64,000 nucleotides of DNA from NCBI GenBank assembly GCA_965216425.1, contig CBDCFV010000006.1:930001-994000 (forward strand). The letters run 5' to 3'. This document shows positions 35,151 through 44,750 of the stretch, one piece after another. Position 1 is the stretch's first letter. Each line of letters begins with the position of its first letter. Origin of the DNA: CBDCFV01 sp965216425. Lineage in GTDB: Bacteria; Chloroflexota; Dehalococcoidia; Lucifugimonadales; UBA3495. Made by a program: the position numbers and the translations under genes. A model generated the notes under the pieces. It was not told the origin of the DNA. It saw only the letters and a program-made list of their open reading frames with translations, and did not search any database.

Positions 35151-35993
35151 GTGAGCCACGCAGACCGTATCCTGGAAGGCGCTCTGGACATCCACGTCCA
35201 CTTCGCTCCCGACCCGCGGGTAGAACGGAGGGGGAGCGCCATCGAGATTGCCAAACAAGCCCGTGACATGGGGATGCGGGGGCTGGTGCTGAAGAGCCAT
35301 GATTACCCCACCCATCCGGTGGCGTACACCGTCAGCGAAGTCGTCCCGGGGATTACCCTGATCGGCGGAATCGCATTGGACGTCGAAGTCGGCGGCCTGA
35401 ATCCCATGGCGGTGGAAAGCACTGCCAGGATGGGCGGGCGGGTAGTATGGATGCCGACCTACTCGGCCCGGGCAGACCGTCAATACAAAGGACTCAGCGG
35501 CGGAATCAGCGTGCTGGGGGACGACAAGCGACTTGTTCCCGAGGTGTACGCCATCCTGGAATTGATCAAGTCTCACGACATGGTGCTGGCCACCGGGCAT
35601 CTTTCCACCGAGGAGAGCATGACGCTGGTAGCCGAGGCCCGGAATTTAGGCATCCAGCGGATAGTCGTGACCCATGCCACCACCATGTCTTTCTTGACCG
35701 GCATGACACTCGAGGACATGAAGACCCTGGCGGCGATGGGCGCCTACATCGAACACTGCCTCCACGTTATGATGCCGCTAACCTACCGCATGACCCCCAG
35801 GGAATTGGTTGAGACCATTACCGCGATAGGCACGGAACACTGCATCATCAGTTCGGACTTCGGGCAGGACTACCACCCGATGCCCGCCGAGGGGATGCGT
35901 ATGGGCATCGCCACTCTCCTTCAAGCCGGATTGGAAGAGGTGGAAGTAGGTATGCTGGTGAAAGACAACCCGTCGCGACTCATGGGCCTCTAA
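35151..35993 (+). CDS. DUF6282-type amidohydrolase-fold protein
   Basis: 280-residue TIM-barrel hydrolase. 'ALDIHVHFAPDPR' gives the HxH pair, with 'LKSHDYPTH', 'LATGHLSTEE', 'VVTHATTM' and 'IISSDFGQDYHP' as further His/Asp ligand regions. GTG start with AGGTGA just upstream. The function is not known; members are annotated as metal-dependent hydrolases. It stands alone between the NHL cassette and the peptide transporter. Confidence 0.75.
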   Translation: MSHADRILEGALDIHVHFAPDPRVERRGSAIEIAKQARDMGMRGLVLKSHDYPTHPVAYTVSEVVPGITLIGGIALDVEVGGLNPMAVESTARMGGRVVWMPTYSARADRQYKGLSGGISVLGDDKRLVPEVYAILELIKSHDMVLATGHLSTEESMTLVAEARNLGIQRIVVTHATTMSFLTGMTLEDMKTLAAMGAYIEHCLHVMMPLTYRMTPRELVETITAIGTEHCIISSDFGQDYHPMPAEGMRMGIATLLQAGLEEVEVGMLVKDNPSRLMGL

Positions 35994-36223
35994 GCCGTTT
36001 CCGGCACCCCCTCAAATCCTCCTGTTTCCCTTCCTCTATGACGAGTATCCTTTTACTCATGCCAGTTTTTGGTTGAGTTCCATCGTTACCGATTCACGAT
36101 AATGCCGCGTCTTTTGCAACACTATATCGTAATATATGTTAACGTGATGTAACCATCTTGTAACCGTTCTGTTAAGTATATTGACCATTCAGGAGCGAAC
36201 CGCCTAACATAGGTGTAGTTATG

Positions 36224-36253
36224 TTGACAATGGTCAAAGTTACCTGCTAGACT
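36224..36253 (+). promoter_or_regulatory. Sigma-70 type promoter of the peptide-transporter operon
   Basis: TTGACA (36224-36229) and TAGACT (36248-36253) with an 18-bp spacer. AATGGTCAA (36229-36237) is the inverse of TTGACCATT (36181-36189), so an operator may overlap the -35 box. TGTAACC is also repeated twice upstream. Confidence 0.6.
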
Positions 36254-36322
36254 TTTGCGCCAATCGGACCCCGTGCAATCAGTGTTTATTATGTTCCTGA
36301 ACACGGATATGGAGGTAAAACA

Positions 36323-38296
36323 ATGGCAACCCTTCCCATAGGCGGCAAACTCCCTGTGTTTCTGATGCTCTTGATGATCCTTTCGATCACTGTAGCCTGC
36401 GGAGGCACTGCTCCGGCCGAGCCCATAATCGTGGAAAAAGAGGTGATCAAGGAAGTCCCTAAAGAAATCGTTGTAGAAAAGGAAATCATCAAAGAAGTCC
36501 CCAAAGAGATAGTGGTTGAAAAGGAAGTCGTAAAAGAGGTGGTGGTTGAAAAGGAGGTGATCAAGGAAATCCTCGTCAACCCCCAAGCCGAAGCCCAAGA
36601 GGTCTCGTCCAATATGGGCGGACTTGAAGGGTACCCGGCAGCTGGTGAAGACGGTGTGCCGGCCGAAGCCGGCAAGTTGACCATCGCCGTAGATAGCTGG
36701 GGTGTCAGCGACATCAACCCATGGACCATCAGCAGCGTCCAGTTCCTGCAGGACCTGTTCAACGGCACGTTGATGCGGCAGAGCCCCAATGGAGACTTGG
36801 CTCCCTATTGGGTGACCTCTTATGACCTGACTGAAGACAGCATCACGTACCACCTGCATCCTGACGCCAAGTTCCAGGATGGCTCCCCGGCCGACGCCCA
36901 AGCTCTCAAAGATAACTTTGACGCTATCGCCGGCTACTCGGACGTAGCCCAATACGGCTATGACAAGCCACCCTACCACCGTGGCAGGCTCAAGTCCTGC
37001 TGCGAGAGCTTCGAGGTCATCAGTCCGACCGAGATCTACGTTAAGACCAAGGGCCCCCAACCTACGGTGAACGCCATCATTGGCGGCCACGGATACCATT
37101 CTTTCTGGTACGGGAATCCGAACACGATCCGTCAGGGTCTGGATACTTACCTGAAGGACCCCGCCGGGTTTGGTCCATTCAGGCTGACCCGGTGGGACGC
37201 CGGGAGCCGCGCGGTATTCGAACGATGGGATGAATACTGGGCCGACTACCCTTGGTATCACAAGCCCCAGTACAACGACCTGGAAGTTTTGACCACCTCC
37301 GACCATGCCGCACGTTACGCCCTGCTGGCCAGCAAGCAAGTTGACATGGTCTATAACATACCCTGGCCCATTGCCAAGGACCTGGTACGGTCCGAGGACT
37401 TCCAGCGGGGCGTCAATCCCGGTAAGGGCGACGACTTCTGGACCCAGACTTACGAAGCCAACGGTATGTTGGGCATGACTTTCTCGTTGCCTCACCGCCA
37501 GAGGAACACGGTAGAGAAGTGGCCGGAAGGAAGTGTTGACGCCGGCGGAGTTCCCATCAAGCCGTACACCTTCCCTGAAGGCTTCGAAAACGATCCCACG
37601 CTGGACGTCCGAGTACGCGAGGCTTTGAACCTTGCGATAGACAAAGTCGCTATATCAAATGGGCCGCACTTCGGCTTCTCTCATCCGTCCGGATCGCTCT
37701 TCAGCTCTGGCACGTTTGGGTCCCGCGATGAGGTCGTCCACAACCCAAGTCCCTACGACCCGGATAGAGCCAGGGAGCTTCTGGCTGAAGCCGGATATTC
37801 CGATGGCTTTAAGATTACGGGCCACTTGGGCCAATTTGCCGGCAGGCCGGGCATTCCGGAGGCCGCCGATGCTATAGCCAGCTACTGGAAGGATATCGGC
37901 GTAACCGTGTCATGGCAGGAACACGACCCCTCCGACTTCGTGAAGGGTTTCCGAGCTGGAAACCTGTCCTGGGTGCAGGTCGCTATTCCTACATTCGGAC
38001 GCCAGGAACACTCTTCACTGAGGGTTATCAGCAGCTACCACTCGACTGGAAGCTATCAACAACCTCTCACCGAAGAGGTAACCGCGCTCAAGTTCGAGTT
38101 GCTCCGGACCATTCCTGAAGACGAACAAAAACGCTTGATTGCGGAGATCGAAGACAAGGTACTGGCCTTGAAGGAAATCTTCCCTCTCTATGGCATGTCG
38201 TTGGTGATGGGCTACACCGACCGGGTGGTTGCGCACCCTACGGTGGTGAATTCTCCCCACTTCAAGCATTTGGAACTGATCCTCCTGAAGGATTAA
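36323..38296 (+). CDS. Family 5 (peptide/nickel-type) ABC solute-binding lipoprotein with EKEV tether
   Basis: 657 residues. Lipoprotein signal ends 'SITVAC' at Cys26. Residues about 35-83 are an EKEV/KEVPKE repeat like that in the two ProX-like proteins. The ligand domain is a dipeptide/oligopeptide-binding type (SBP_bac_5): 'NPWTISSVQFLQDLFNGTLMR' and 'VREALNLAIDKVAIS' are typical. GGAGG precedes the ATG. It is the first gene of a unit with two permeases; its two ATPases are on the opposite strand downstream. Ligand is unknown (peptide or other). Confidence 0.88.
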   Translation: MATLPIGGKLPVFLMLLMILSITVACGGTAPAEPIIVEKEVIKEVPKEIVVEKEIIKEVPKEIVVEKEVVKEVVVEKEVIKEILVNPQAEAQEVSSNMGGLEGYPAAGEDGVPAEAGKLTIAVDSWGVSDINPWTISSVQFLQDLFNGTLMRQSPNGDLAPYWVTSYDLTEDSITYHLHPDAKFQDGSPADAQALKDNFDAIAGYSDVAQYGYDKPPYHRGRLKSCCESFEVISPTEIYVKTKGPQPTVNAIIGGHGYHSFWYGNPNTIRQGLDTYLKDPAGFGPFRLTRWDAGSRAVFERWDEYWADYPWYHKPQYNDLEVLTTSDHAARYALLASKQVDMVYNIPWPIAKDLVRSEDFQRGVNPGKGDDFWTQTYEANGMLGMTFSLPHRQRNTVEKWPEGSVDAGGVPIKPYTFPEGFENDPTLDVRVREALNLAIDKVAISNGPHFGFSHPSGSLFSSGTFGSRDEVVHNPSPYDPDRARELLAEAGYSDGFKITGHLGQFAGRPGIPEAADAIASYWKDIGVTVSWQEHDPSDFVKGFRAGNLSWVQVAIPTFGRQEHSSLRVISSYHSTGSYQQPLTEEVTALKFELLRTIPEDEQKRLIAEIEDKVLALKEIFPLYGMSLVMGYTDRVVAHPTVVNSPHFKHLELILLKD

Positions 38297-38396
38297 TCAA
38301 CGTCCGGCACACCAAGGCGTAATATCCGGACTCAAGCCGGATTCTGGCGGATACTTGGCCTCGATGGTTCGGGGCCGAGTCTGGCAGTCTAGGCTC

Positions 38397-38436
38397 CAGA
38401 GTGGGTTACCGGCGCCCGCGCCGGCAACCCACTCTG
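38397..38436 (+). promoter_or_regulatory. Long intergenic hairpin between the binding-protein and permease genes
   Basis: CAGAGTGGGTT (38397-38407) and CCGGCG (38409-38414) pair with CGCCGG (38419-38424) and AACCCACTCTG (38426-38436): 17 pairs with one mismatch and a 4-base loop. No T-run follows, so it is more likely an mRNA-stabilising or processing hairpin that keeps binding-protein mRNA in excess. Confidence 0.65.
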
Positions 38437-38457
38437 AGTAAGATCAAGGAGCTAGAG

Positions 38458-39390
38458 TTGGGATCCTATATCATCAGGCGAGTAGCTCAAGGCGTTCTGA
38501 CCCTGTGGCTGATTACATTGGCCGTGTTTTTCGTGCTGCGGATTGCCGGAGGCAATCCTATTGAATACATGCTGCCCGAGGACGCCACCGCCGAAGATGA
38601 GATAGAGCTTACAAAAGCCTACGGGTTCGATAAACCTCTCATCTACCAATACTGGATTTATAACAAGAGGCTGATCCGGGGCGACTTGGGCGACGCGATG
38701 GGCTGGGACAAGCGGCCCGCCGTAGACGTTGTGCTGGAGCGGGTGCCAGCGTCGTTGCAACTGGGCGGGGCTGCGCTTTTGTTCGCCATAATTGTGGGCG
38801 TCAGCGTGGGGGCTGTATCGGCGTCAAGGCCCGACTCAATCTTTGACCGGTTCGGCAGGGTGTTGGCCATCACCGCACAATCGATGCCGATTTTCTGGGT
38901 CGGTATCCTTATGATACTGCTGTTCAGCGTATATCTAGGATGGCTCCCCAGCGCAGGGGGGCTGGACCGGCTGGGGCCTAAGGGCATAATCCTGCCCGGG
39001 TTGTCCCTTGGGTTCTTCCTGATAGCGTCCCACATGCGGATAACCCGTTCCACCATGCTGGAGGTCCTGGAGTCGGACTACATAAAGATGGTCAGGGCCA
39101 AGGGGCTGCCACGCCGCATGGTTATCTGGAAGCACGCTTTCAAGAACGCGTCCATACCTGTGTTCACGTTGTTTTTCGTAAACTTCGCCGGGCTGATTTC
39201 CGGCGCAGTCATCACCGAAACGATATTTTCCTGGCCCGGCGTGGGGCGCTTGCTGGTGGACTCGCTCATTCTGAGAGACTTCCCAACCACGCAGGCGGTG
39301 ATTTTCTTTTCCGCCGCCTTCATACTGATAGTCAACATATTCGTTGACGTGATGTATGCTTGGCTGGACCCGCGCATTCGGGTGACATAG
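38458..39390 (+). CDS. Peptide-type ABC transporter permease (DppB/OppB family)
   Basis: 310 residues with six membrane helices. Start chosen as TTG at 38458, because AAGGAG (38446-38451) is 6 bases upstream; 'GSYIIRRVAQGVLTLWLITL' then forms the first helix as in DppB. The EAA loop is 'LEVLESDYIKMVRAKGLPRRMVIWKHAFKNA'-like (about residues 200-230). The DppC-like gene follows 31 bp downstream. Confidence 0.85.
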   Translation: MGSYIIRRVAQGVLTLWLITLAVFFVLRIAGGNPIEYMLPEDATAEDEIELTKAYGFDKPLIYQYWIYNKRLIRGDLGDAMGWDKRPAVDVVLERVPASLQLGGAALLFAIIVGVSVGAVSASRPDSIFDRFGRVLAITAQSMPIFWVGILMILLFSVYLGWLPSAGGLDRLGPKGIILPGLSLGFFLIASHMRITRSTMLEVLESDYIKMVRAKGLPRRMVIWKHAFKNASIPVFTLFFVNFAGLISGAVITETIFSWPGVGRLLVDSLILRDFPTTQAVIFFSAAFILIVNIFVDVMYAWLDPRIRVT

Positions 39391-39421
39391 TCGTAATAGT
39401 AGTAGAGGAGGGGCATATCTA

Positions 39422-40324
39422 ATGTTGCGAGGCGCAGCAGACGATGAACTGATTCTAAGCCGGCACCGGAGGATTTCTAGTTTCCTGCCAACGCCGGTCC
39501 AAAAGGCCCAATCCGTGATACGTGGGGCGCCCAAGCTATCGTTGATTTTCATTGCCATCGCTTTAATATTCGCGATGTTCGCCCGCTACATAGCCCCTTA
39601 CGATCCAATAACCACCGACTTTTCCGCCATCCTGGCCCCTCCCAGCGGGGAGTACTGGCTCGGAGCCGACAACCAGGGCCGGGACATCCTCAGCCGGATC
39701 ATCCACGGGGCCAGAATCTCGGTGACGGTGGCGCTGGTGGCCGTAGGGGTGGCCGCGATTGTGGGAACGGCCATTGCCCTTGCCGCCGGCGTTCTCCGCG
39801 GCTGGGTGGACGTTACCTTGATGCGGATTACAGACGGGTTCATGGCTCTGCCCTTCCTGATGGTTGCGTTAATGGTGGTGGCGCTGCTGGGGGCCAGCAT
39901 CATCAATGTGATACTGGTCATAGGGCTACTACGCTGGATGGGATTCGCCCGCGTCCTTCGCGGTGAAGTACTCAAATTAATGGAGATGGACTTCGTAAGG
40001 CTGGCTCAGGTCGCCGGGGCCAGCAAGTTCCGGATAATGGTCCGGCACATCTTCCCCAACATCATCAACACGTTGTTGGTTCTCGTCACGCTGGAGGTAG
40101 GACTGGCGGTCATCGCCGAGTCTTCCCTCAGCTTCCTTGGCTTGGGCGTGCCGAGGCCGGAGCCGTCGTGGGGCAGTATGTTGCGCGACGCCCAGCAGTA
40201 CATTTACATCGCTTGGTGGGCGCCCGTCTTTGCCGGTCTGGCTATAACCATGCTGGTTATGTCATGCAACCTGACCGGCGACTGGCTGCGGGACCGCACC
40301 GACCCAACCCGCCGGCAATTGTAA
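39422..40324 (+). CDS. Peptide-type ABC transporter permease (DppC/OppC family)
   Basis: 300 residues with the N-terminal cytoplasmic extension of OppC proteins and six helices. 'YWLGADNQGRDILSRIIHGARISV' is the conserved N-terminal motif; the EAA loop is 'MEMDFVRLAQVAGASKFRIMVRHIFPN'-like. GAGGAGG precedes the ATG. Last gene of the plus-strand half of the importer; a bidirectional terminator follows. Confidence 0.88.
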   Translation: MLRGAADDELILSRHRRISSFLPTPVQKAQSVIRGAPKLSLIFIAIALIFAMFARYIAPYDPITTDFSAILAPPSGEYWLGADNQGRDILSRIIHGARISVTVALVAVGVAAIVGTAIALAAGVLRGWVDVTLMRITDGFMALPFLMVALMVVALLGASIINVILVIGLLRWMGFARVLRGEVLKLMEMDFVRLAQVAGASKFRIMVRHIFPNIINTLLVLVTLEVGLAVIAESSLSFLGLGVPRPEPSWGSMLRDAQQYIYIAWWAPVFAGLAITMLVMSCNLTGDWLRDRTDPTRRQL

Positions 40325-40352
40325 GACCCGGCTCAACTATCAACAACGGCAC

Positions 40353-40397
40353 AAATGAGAAGGAGCCTGGACAATCAATCCAGGCTCCTTCTCATTT
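40353..40397. terminator. Bidirectional terminator between the two halves of the peptide importer
   Basis: An 18-bp perfect stem: AAATGAGAAGGAGCCTGG (40353-40370) with CCAGGCTCCTTCTCATTT (40380-40397) and a 9-base loop. The arms begin and end in A- and T-rich stretches, so it can end transcription from both the DppC-like gene (plus) and the ATPase genes (minus). Confidence 0.85.
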
Positions 40398-40478
40398 TAC
40401 ACGCCGTAAGCAGTGATTCCTGTTATTAACCGCAGACCACGGGCGCGGCTCGCCGGATGTCAATCGCTGGAGCCGGCA

Positions 40479-41528
40479 TCATGTATCAGCCCCTTCATGA
40501 TGTCCAATCCACTGTTGCTCAGGTTCCGGAGGAGGAACAGTCTTGTCGATAGTCCTTATATGCTCGGGGTAAAGATGGCAGGACGTCCACCGACCATTAG
40601 GCAACTGGTTAAAAGCCGGGGGCGTTACGCTGCAAACGGGCATAGCGTAGGCGCAGCGCGGATGGAAAGGACATCCTGACGGGACTGCCATGGCGCTGGG
40701 TACTTCACCCACGATCGGTATCTGCCACGGGGGCGTCCGGCCTTGCGGCGTGGCGGCCGCCACCAGCGAGGCCGTGTACGGGTGGGCCGGGTCCGTGCAA
40801 ATGTCCACCGCGCTACCAAGCTCCACCATCTTTCCCAAGTACATAACGCCGATGGTATGGCTCATGTGCTCCACCGACGCCAAGTCGTGACTGATCAGGA
40901 TGTAGGAAATTCCCCTCTCTTCCTGGATGTCCTTCAGCAGGTTCAGAACTTGGGACCGGATGGACACGTCCAGGTTGGATACCGGCTCGTCGAGGATCAT
41001 CAACGCCGGCTCCAGAGTCAACGCCCTGGCTACGCCGATACGCTGTCGCTGCCCGCCGCTGAACTCGTGAGGGAACTGGGTCTCGGCAGTCGGCGGCAAG
41101 CCCACCGCCCGGAGGGCGTCCTTGACCTTCTCTTCCCTTGTGCTCTTGCCGAACCCGTGAACCTCCAAGGGTTCACCGATGATGTGGCCCACGCGCATCC
41201 TGGGGTTCAACGCCCCGTATGGGTCCTGCAACACCGCTTGGACCGCTTTTCGATACTGCTTGGTTTCAGCGCCGGAAGCTTTGGCGAGGGATATCCCTTG
41301 GAACAGGATGTCACCGGACGTTGGCTCCAAGAGCTTGAGTATCAGGTTGGCAACGGTGGTCTTGCCGCAGCCCGACTCTCCAACCAAGGCGAAAGTTTCA
41401 CCCGGCGACACCGTGAAAGAGACGTCATCCACGGCTTTGACTTCCCCGATGGTGCGACTCATAATCACACCCTGTTTTACAGGAAAATATTTGACAAGGT
41501 TCTGGATCTCAACTACTGGCTCGTGCAT
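40479..41528 (-). CDS. Peptide-type ABC transporter ATP-binding protein (DppF/OppF family)
   Basis: 349 residues. Walker A 'GESGCGKTT' after 'ETFALV', signature 'EFSGGQRQRI', Walker B 'LMILDEPVSNLD', and a C-terminal oligopeptide/dipeptide extension with 'AVPSGCPFHPRCAYAMPVC', which carries the Cys residues that bind a Fe-S cluster in some family members. It overlaps the upstream ATPase gene by 20 bases. It serves the permeases encoded convergently. Confidence 0.88.
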   Translation of the reverse strand: MHEPVVEIQNLVKYFPVKQGVIMSRTIGEVKAVDDVSFTVSPGETFALVGESGCGKTTVANLILKLLEPTSGDILFQGISLAKASGAETKQYRKAVQAVLQDPYGALNPRMRVGHIIGEPLEVHGFGKSTREEKVKDALRAVGLPPTAETQFPHEFSGGQRQRIGVARALTLEPALMILDEPVSNLDVSIRSQVLNLLKDIQEERGISYILISHDLASVEHMSHTIGVMYLGKMVELGSAVDICTDPAHPYTASLVAAATPQGRTPPWQIPIVGEVPSAMAVPSGCPFHPRCAYAMPVCSVTPPAFNQLPNGRWTSCHLYPEHIRTIDKTVPPPEPEQQWIGHHEGADT

Positions 41529-42522
41529 ATTCCTTCTCCAACAACCAGCATCTGGCTTGATGGAAGCCTTCGATCATGAAAGCCGGAGGCGGGTCCCCCG
41601 TTCCGCACTGTTCCGTGGCATGTTCACACCGGGGGTGGAAAGGGCATGCGGGCGGCAGGTTGCCAGCATGAGGCGGGTCGCCTTGGATTGTCCGCAGCCG
41701 GTCGGTCTTTTCACCGAGAACCGGCAGGGCTTGCAGCAAAGCCTCGGTGTAGGGATGCTGAGGGTTGTTCAACACTTGCTCTTTGGGACCGTATTCCACC
41801 ACCAGACCTCCGTAGAACACCGCGAGTTTGTCGCAGAGGTTGCCAGTGATGCTGATGTCGTGGGTGATAAATATAATGGCCATGCCGGTTTGTTGCTGGA
41901 TTTCCTGGAGGAGGTCCAGGTACTGGCGCTGGGTGGTAACGTCCAATGCGGTGGTGGGCTCATCCGCTATCAGCAGGTCAGGCCGGGGGCCAATGGACGC
42001 CGCGCTGGAGGAGCGCTGCCGCATCCCTCCACTAAGCTCGTGGGGATAGTTTTTTACCCTGACTTGCGGATCGTTAATCTTGACCATCCGCAACAGGTCT
42101 ATACTGCGGGTGACTGCCTGTTTCCAATGCAGCCCTTCGTGCACCACGAGCGGCTCGGCCACTTGAGTGCCTATGCTGAACACCGGGTCCAGCGCCGCCA
42201 TCGAGTTTTGGAGCACCATACCTATCCGTTTCCCACGAAGACGCTCCATTTCTTCTTCGGTGTTTTCGACAATATTCGTGCCGTCGAAAATAATTTCTCC
42301 GTCAACTATTTGCCCGCCTCGCGGCAGCAGCCTGAGAATGGACAAGCAGGTGATAGTTTTGCCCGAGCCGGACTCACCCACCAGACCCAATGTCTCACCC
42401 GGCATCAGCTCAAAGTTAACGCCGTTCACAGCACGTACAAGGCCGCGCCTGGTAAAAAAGTGGGTCGTCAGGTTGCGAACTTCCAGCAGCGGGGTATCGC
42501 CATTACGCCGATTTTGGGCCAT
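41509..42522 (-). CDS. Peptide-type ABC transporter ATP-binding protein (DppD/OppD family)
   Basis: 337 residues. Walker A 'GESGSGKTI', signature 'ELSGGMRQRS', Walker B 'LLIADEPTTALD' and the C-terminal Cys motif 'CPFHPRCEHATEQC'. First gene of the minus-strand ATPase pair. Both halves of the transporter therefore meet at the terminator near 40375. The signature 'MRQRSSSA' has a Ser-rich stretch where V-M/I-I-A-M is usual. Confidence 0.87.
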   Translation of the reverse strand: MAQNRRNGDTPLLEVRNLTTHFFTRRGLVRAVNGVNFELMPGETLGLVGESGSGKTITCLSILRLLPRGGQIVDGEIIFDGTNIVENTEEEMERLRGKRIGMVLQNSMAALDPVFSIGTQVAEPLVVHEGLHWKQAVTRSIDLLRMVKINDPQVRVKNYPHELSGGMRQRSSSAASIGPRPDLLIADEPTTALDVTTQRQYLDLLQEIQQQTGMAIIFITHDISITGNLCDKLAVFYGGLVVEYGPKEQVLNNPQHPYTEALLQALPVLGEKTDRLRTIQGDPPHAGNLPPACPFHPRCEHATEQCGTGDPPPAFMIEGFHQARCWLLEKEYARASS

Positions 42523-42592
42523 TGGCTTCGCCTCCTGGAAAGACTAGGGATGGGGATTATAGCATGGGCGCAAGTTGCACGGAATTATAACA

Positions 42593-44128
42593 TCAACTCG
42601 CCGGAATCAAGCCATTTGGGCCGGAATTCCTCATATTTGTTTGAAAGGTCGCCAGAATTACGTCCGCGTCCGGTAGGGCGCCTCCGGTTGCGGCCGCCCA
42701 GTGGGCAACCCTGTAGCCCACCACCCAAGCGATGCCACGCCCTGAGACCAGCAACGGCACACGGTCCCTCCAGCTTCTGGGAACTTTTGAGTCGGTGAAA
42801 AAGTCCTGAAGTTTTTTCTCTCTCTGCATACCCAACGGCTGAAACCTGTCCCCCGGACGGCGAGTACGCACCAACAGCGGACCGTCCAAAGCCGCGCGGT
42901 CCAACCGGGCTGACCAAACAGGGGCGACCGCAGGATTTGGCGCATCACTAGCCGGTGCAACAGCGAGGGCAATGGAATCGCCGGCATTTAAAGTTATCCG
43001 CCATCCGGTCCCTTCAAATGTGGACTCGCTATCTCCCTTCGCAGGCAACGTCAAGGGATGTTCGTCTTCCAGCAGGGGCAAGGGACATGGCAAGACCGGG
43101 TCTTTAGAGAGCACCAAGCTGGTATAGGCGCGGTGGAGGCGAACTCCCGACGGCAATTCCAGCACCGTGCCTGGCGTCTTATCCGCCGCCATGTCCGCCA
43201 TGGCGATCAAATGGCTTTCACGCAGGCGCAGGGCGCCGCCCGTGAGGGCCGCGTAACCCCGGCGCAGCAGTATCCGTTGCAGTGCTGGATGGACGCCGGA
43301 AAGCCCCGGCAAGTCGAAACGCACGTCATCAGCAGTGACCAGGGCCACTTGCGGCCATAACTTGGCCGCTTCTCCTTCAATGAAGTCCAAGTCCACCGAC
43401 GCGGTCCTGGCCAACCTTGCCAGCGACTCGCTGACCCGCGGGTTAAACCCGGAAGCCAAGGCAGGCAACAGGTCGTGCCTGACCCGGTTCCGGGTGAAGC
43501 GGGAAAGGTAGTTGCCGCTGTCATCACGGTAATCTCGACCCAACTCCCGGCAGTACGCCACGGTGTCGGCCTTGGTCACGCTCAACAACGGCCGGAACAG
43601 TTGCAAGTCCGGGTCTTCCGTCGGCCACGGCCAGGAGGACACCTCGGACATTCCTCTCAACCCGTGAAGACCGGCGCCCCGTAGCAGGTGCTGCAATACC
43701 GTCTCGGCTTGGTCGTCCACGGTGTGCCCAACGGCGACCGCCTTTGCGCCAGTGTTCTTGGCCACTTGGGCAAGGAACATGTAGCGCATCTCCCTGGCCA
43801 ATTGCTCGAAGGACGAGATACGACGCTGCCGCCGGTACTCCGTGGGGTCTTGTTGCTCGACCGTGAAGGGCAGCCCCAAGTCTTCTGCCAAGGCAGCCAC
43901 AAACTCAGCGTCCTCGTCGGCTTCTTTACCCCGAAAGTCGTGGTTCAAGTGGGCGACGTGAATCCTGAGTCCATGGGCTTCTTTCAGGTGGTACAGAGCA
44001 TAGAGGAGGGCCGACGAGTCGGGGCCGCCGGAGGATGCCACAACCAGCAAGCTGCCATTCCCGGAATAACCTGTCCGGCGCAAGGCTGCTGCTATTTGCC
44101 GCTCAATACGGGCAACGGCCGACTGCAT
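42593..44128 (-). CDS. tilS: tRNA(Ile)-lysidine synthase
   Basis: 511 residues. The PP-loop SGGPDS (residues 33-38) binds ATP, and 'AKAVAVGHTVDDQAETVL' plus 'RNRVRHDLLPAL' are the TilS family signatures; the C-terminal domain is of the TilS substrate-binding type. It modifies C34 of tRNA-Ile(CAU) to lysidine, giving AUA decoding. It lies 4 bp after the histidine phosphatase gene in a minus-strand operon with the CorC-type gene. Confidence 0.93.
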   Translation of the reverse strand: MQSAVARIERQIAAALRRTGYSGNGSLLVVASSGGPDSSALLYALYHLKEAHGLRIHVAHLNHDFRGKEADEDAEFVAALAEDLGLPFTVEQQDPTEYRRQRRISSFEQLAREMRYMFLAQVAKNTGAKAVAVGHTVDDQAETVLQHLLRGAGLHGLRGMSEVSSWPWPTEDPDLQLFRPLLSVTKADTVAYCRELGRDYRDDSGNYLSRFTRNRVRHDLLPALASGFNPRVSESLARLARTASVDLDFIEGEAAKLWPQVALVTADDVRFDLPGLSGVHPALQRILLRRGYAALTGGALRLRESHLIAMADMAADKTPGTVLELPSGVRLHRAYTSLVLSKDPVLPCPLPLLEDEHPLTLPAKGDSESTFEGTGWRITLNAGDSIALAVAPASDAPNPAVAPVWSARLDRAALDGPLLVRTRRPGDRFQPLGMQREKKLQDFFTDSKVPRSWRDRVPLLVSGRGIAWVVGYRVAHWAAATGGALPDADVILATFQTNMRNSGPNGLIPAS

Positions 44129-44132
44129 CCCC

Positions 44133-44750
44133 TTACCGGTTTTCCGGGGACAGGTGACTGGTCACATTGTAGTTGACCAGCCGGTGGTTCCCGTTGCTTG
44201 ACTCGACCGTCGAGATGGAACTGAGGCCAAGCGTCATGTTGTGGAAATTAGAGAGAGTCATACCCAACACCCTTCCGACGATGGCCCGGATAGTGAAGTT
44301 ATGGGACACGACCACTAGGATGTCGTCGGCTTGATGCGCTTGTTCAATTTGCATGAGTGATCGCCAAGCCCGCTCTTGAAGCTGCGCCAAGGACTCTCCC
44401 TTGGGCAACACCACGTTGGTGGGGTCCTCACGCCAAGCGGCGTATACCTCAGGCCAGCCTGTCCGCATCTCCCGGCCCGTTACCCCTTCCAATTCTCCCA
44501 AGTCCAATTCTTCCAACCCGGGCGCAGGGACCACCGGAAGGCCTGTCTCGCGGGAAACCTCGCCGGCGAATTGCATCGTTCGCATAAGCGGGCTGGCATA
44601 TATGGATACAATCCCTTCTCCAGACAACGCCCGGCCGGTCTCCGAAGCCTGAGCCACGCCGCGGGCGGTCATGGAAACATCCTTCTGGCCTTGGAACTTG
44701 CCCAGCTTGTTCCATTCGGTCTCTCCGTGTCTCACCAACAGGAGCTTCAT
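44133..44750 (-). CDS. Histidine phosphatase superfamily protein (phosphoglycerate mutase-like)
   Basis: 205 residues with the catalytic 'LVRHGETEWN' motif at the N-terminus and the second His in 'VVSHNFTIRAIV'; 'YASPLMRTMQFA' is the phosphate pocket. Substrate is not fixed (alpha-ribazole phosphate, phosphoglycerate or other phosphate esters). TAATG overlap couples it to the CorC-type gene upstream. Confidence 0.87.
   Translation of the reverse strand: MKLLLVRHGETEWNKLGKFQGQKDVSMTARGVAQASETGRALSGEGIVSIYASPLMRTMQFAGEVSRETGLPVVPAPGLEELDLGELEGVTGREMRTGWPEVYAAWREDPTNVVLPKGESLAQLQERAWRSLMQIEQAHQADDILVVVSHNFTIRAIVGRVLGMTLSNFHNMTLGLSSISTVESSNGNHRLVNYNVTSHLSPENR

Noticed and set aside
36122..37495. 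457-codon minus-strand frame over the peptide-binding lipoprotein gene
   Set aside because: It mirrors the repeat tether and has no plausible domain; the promoter, signal peptide and ribosome site are on the plus strand.
41179..42798. 539-codon plus-strand frame opposite the two peptide-transporter ATPases
   Set aside because: The minus-strand frames have all ABC motifs; the plus-strand translation has none.
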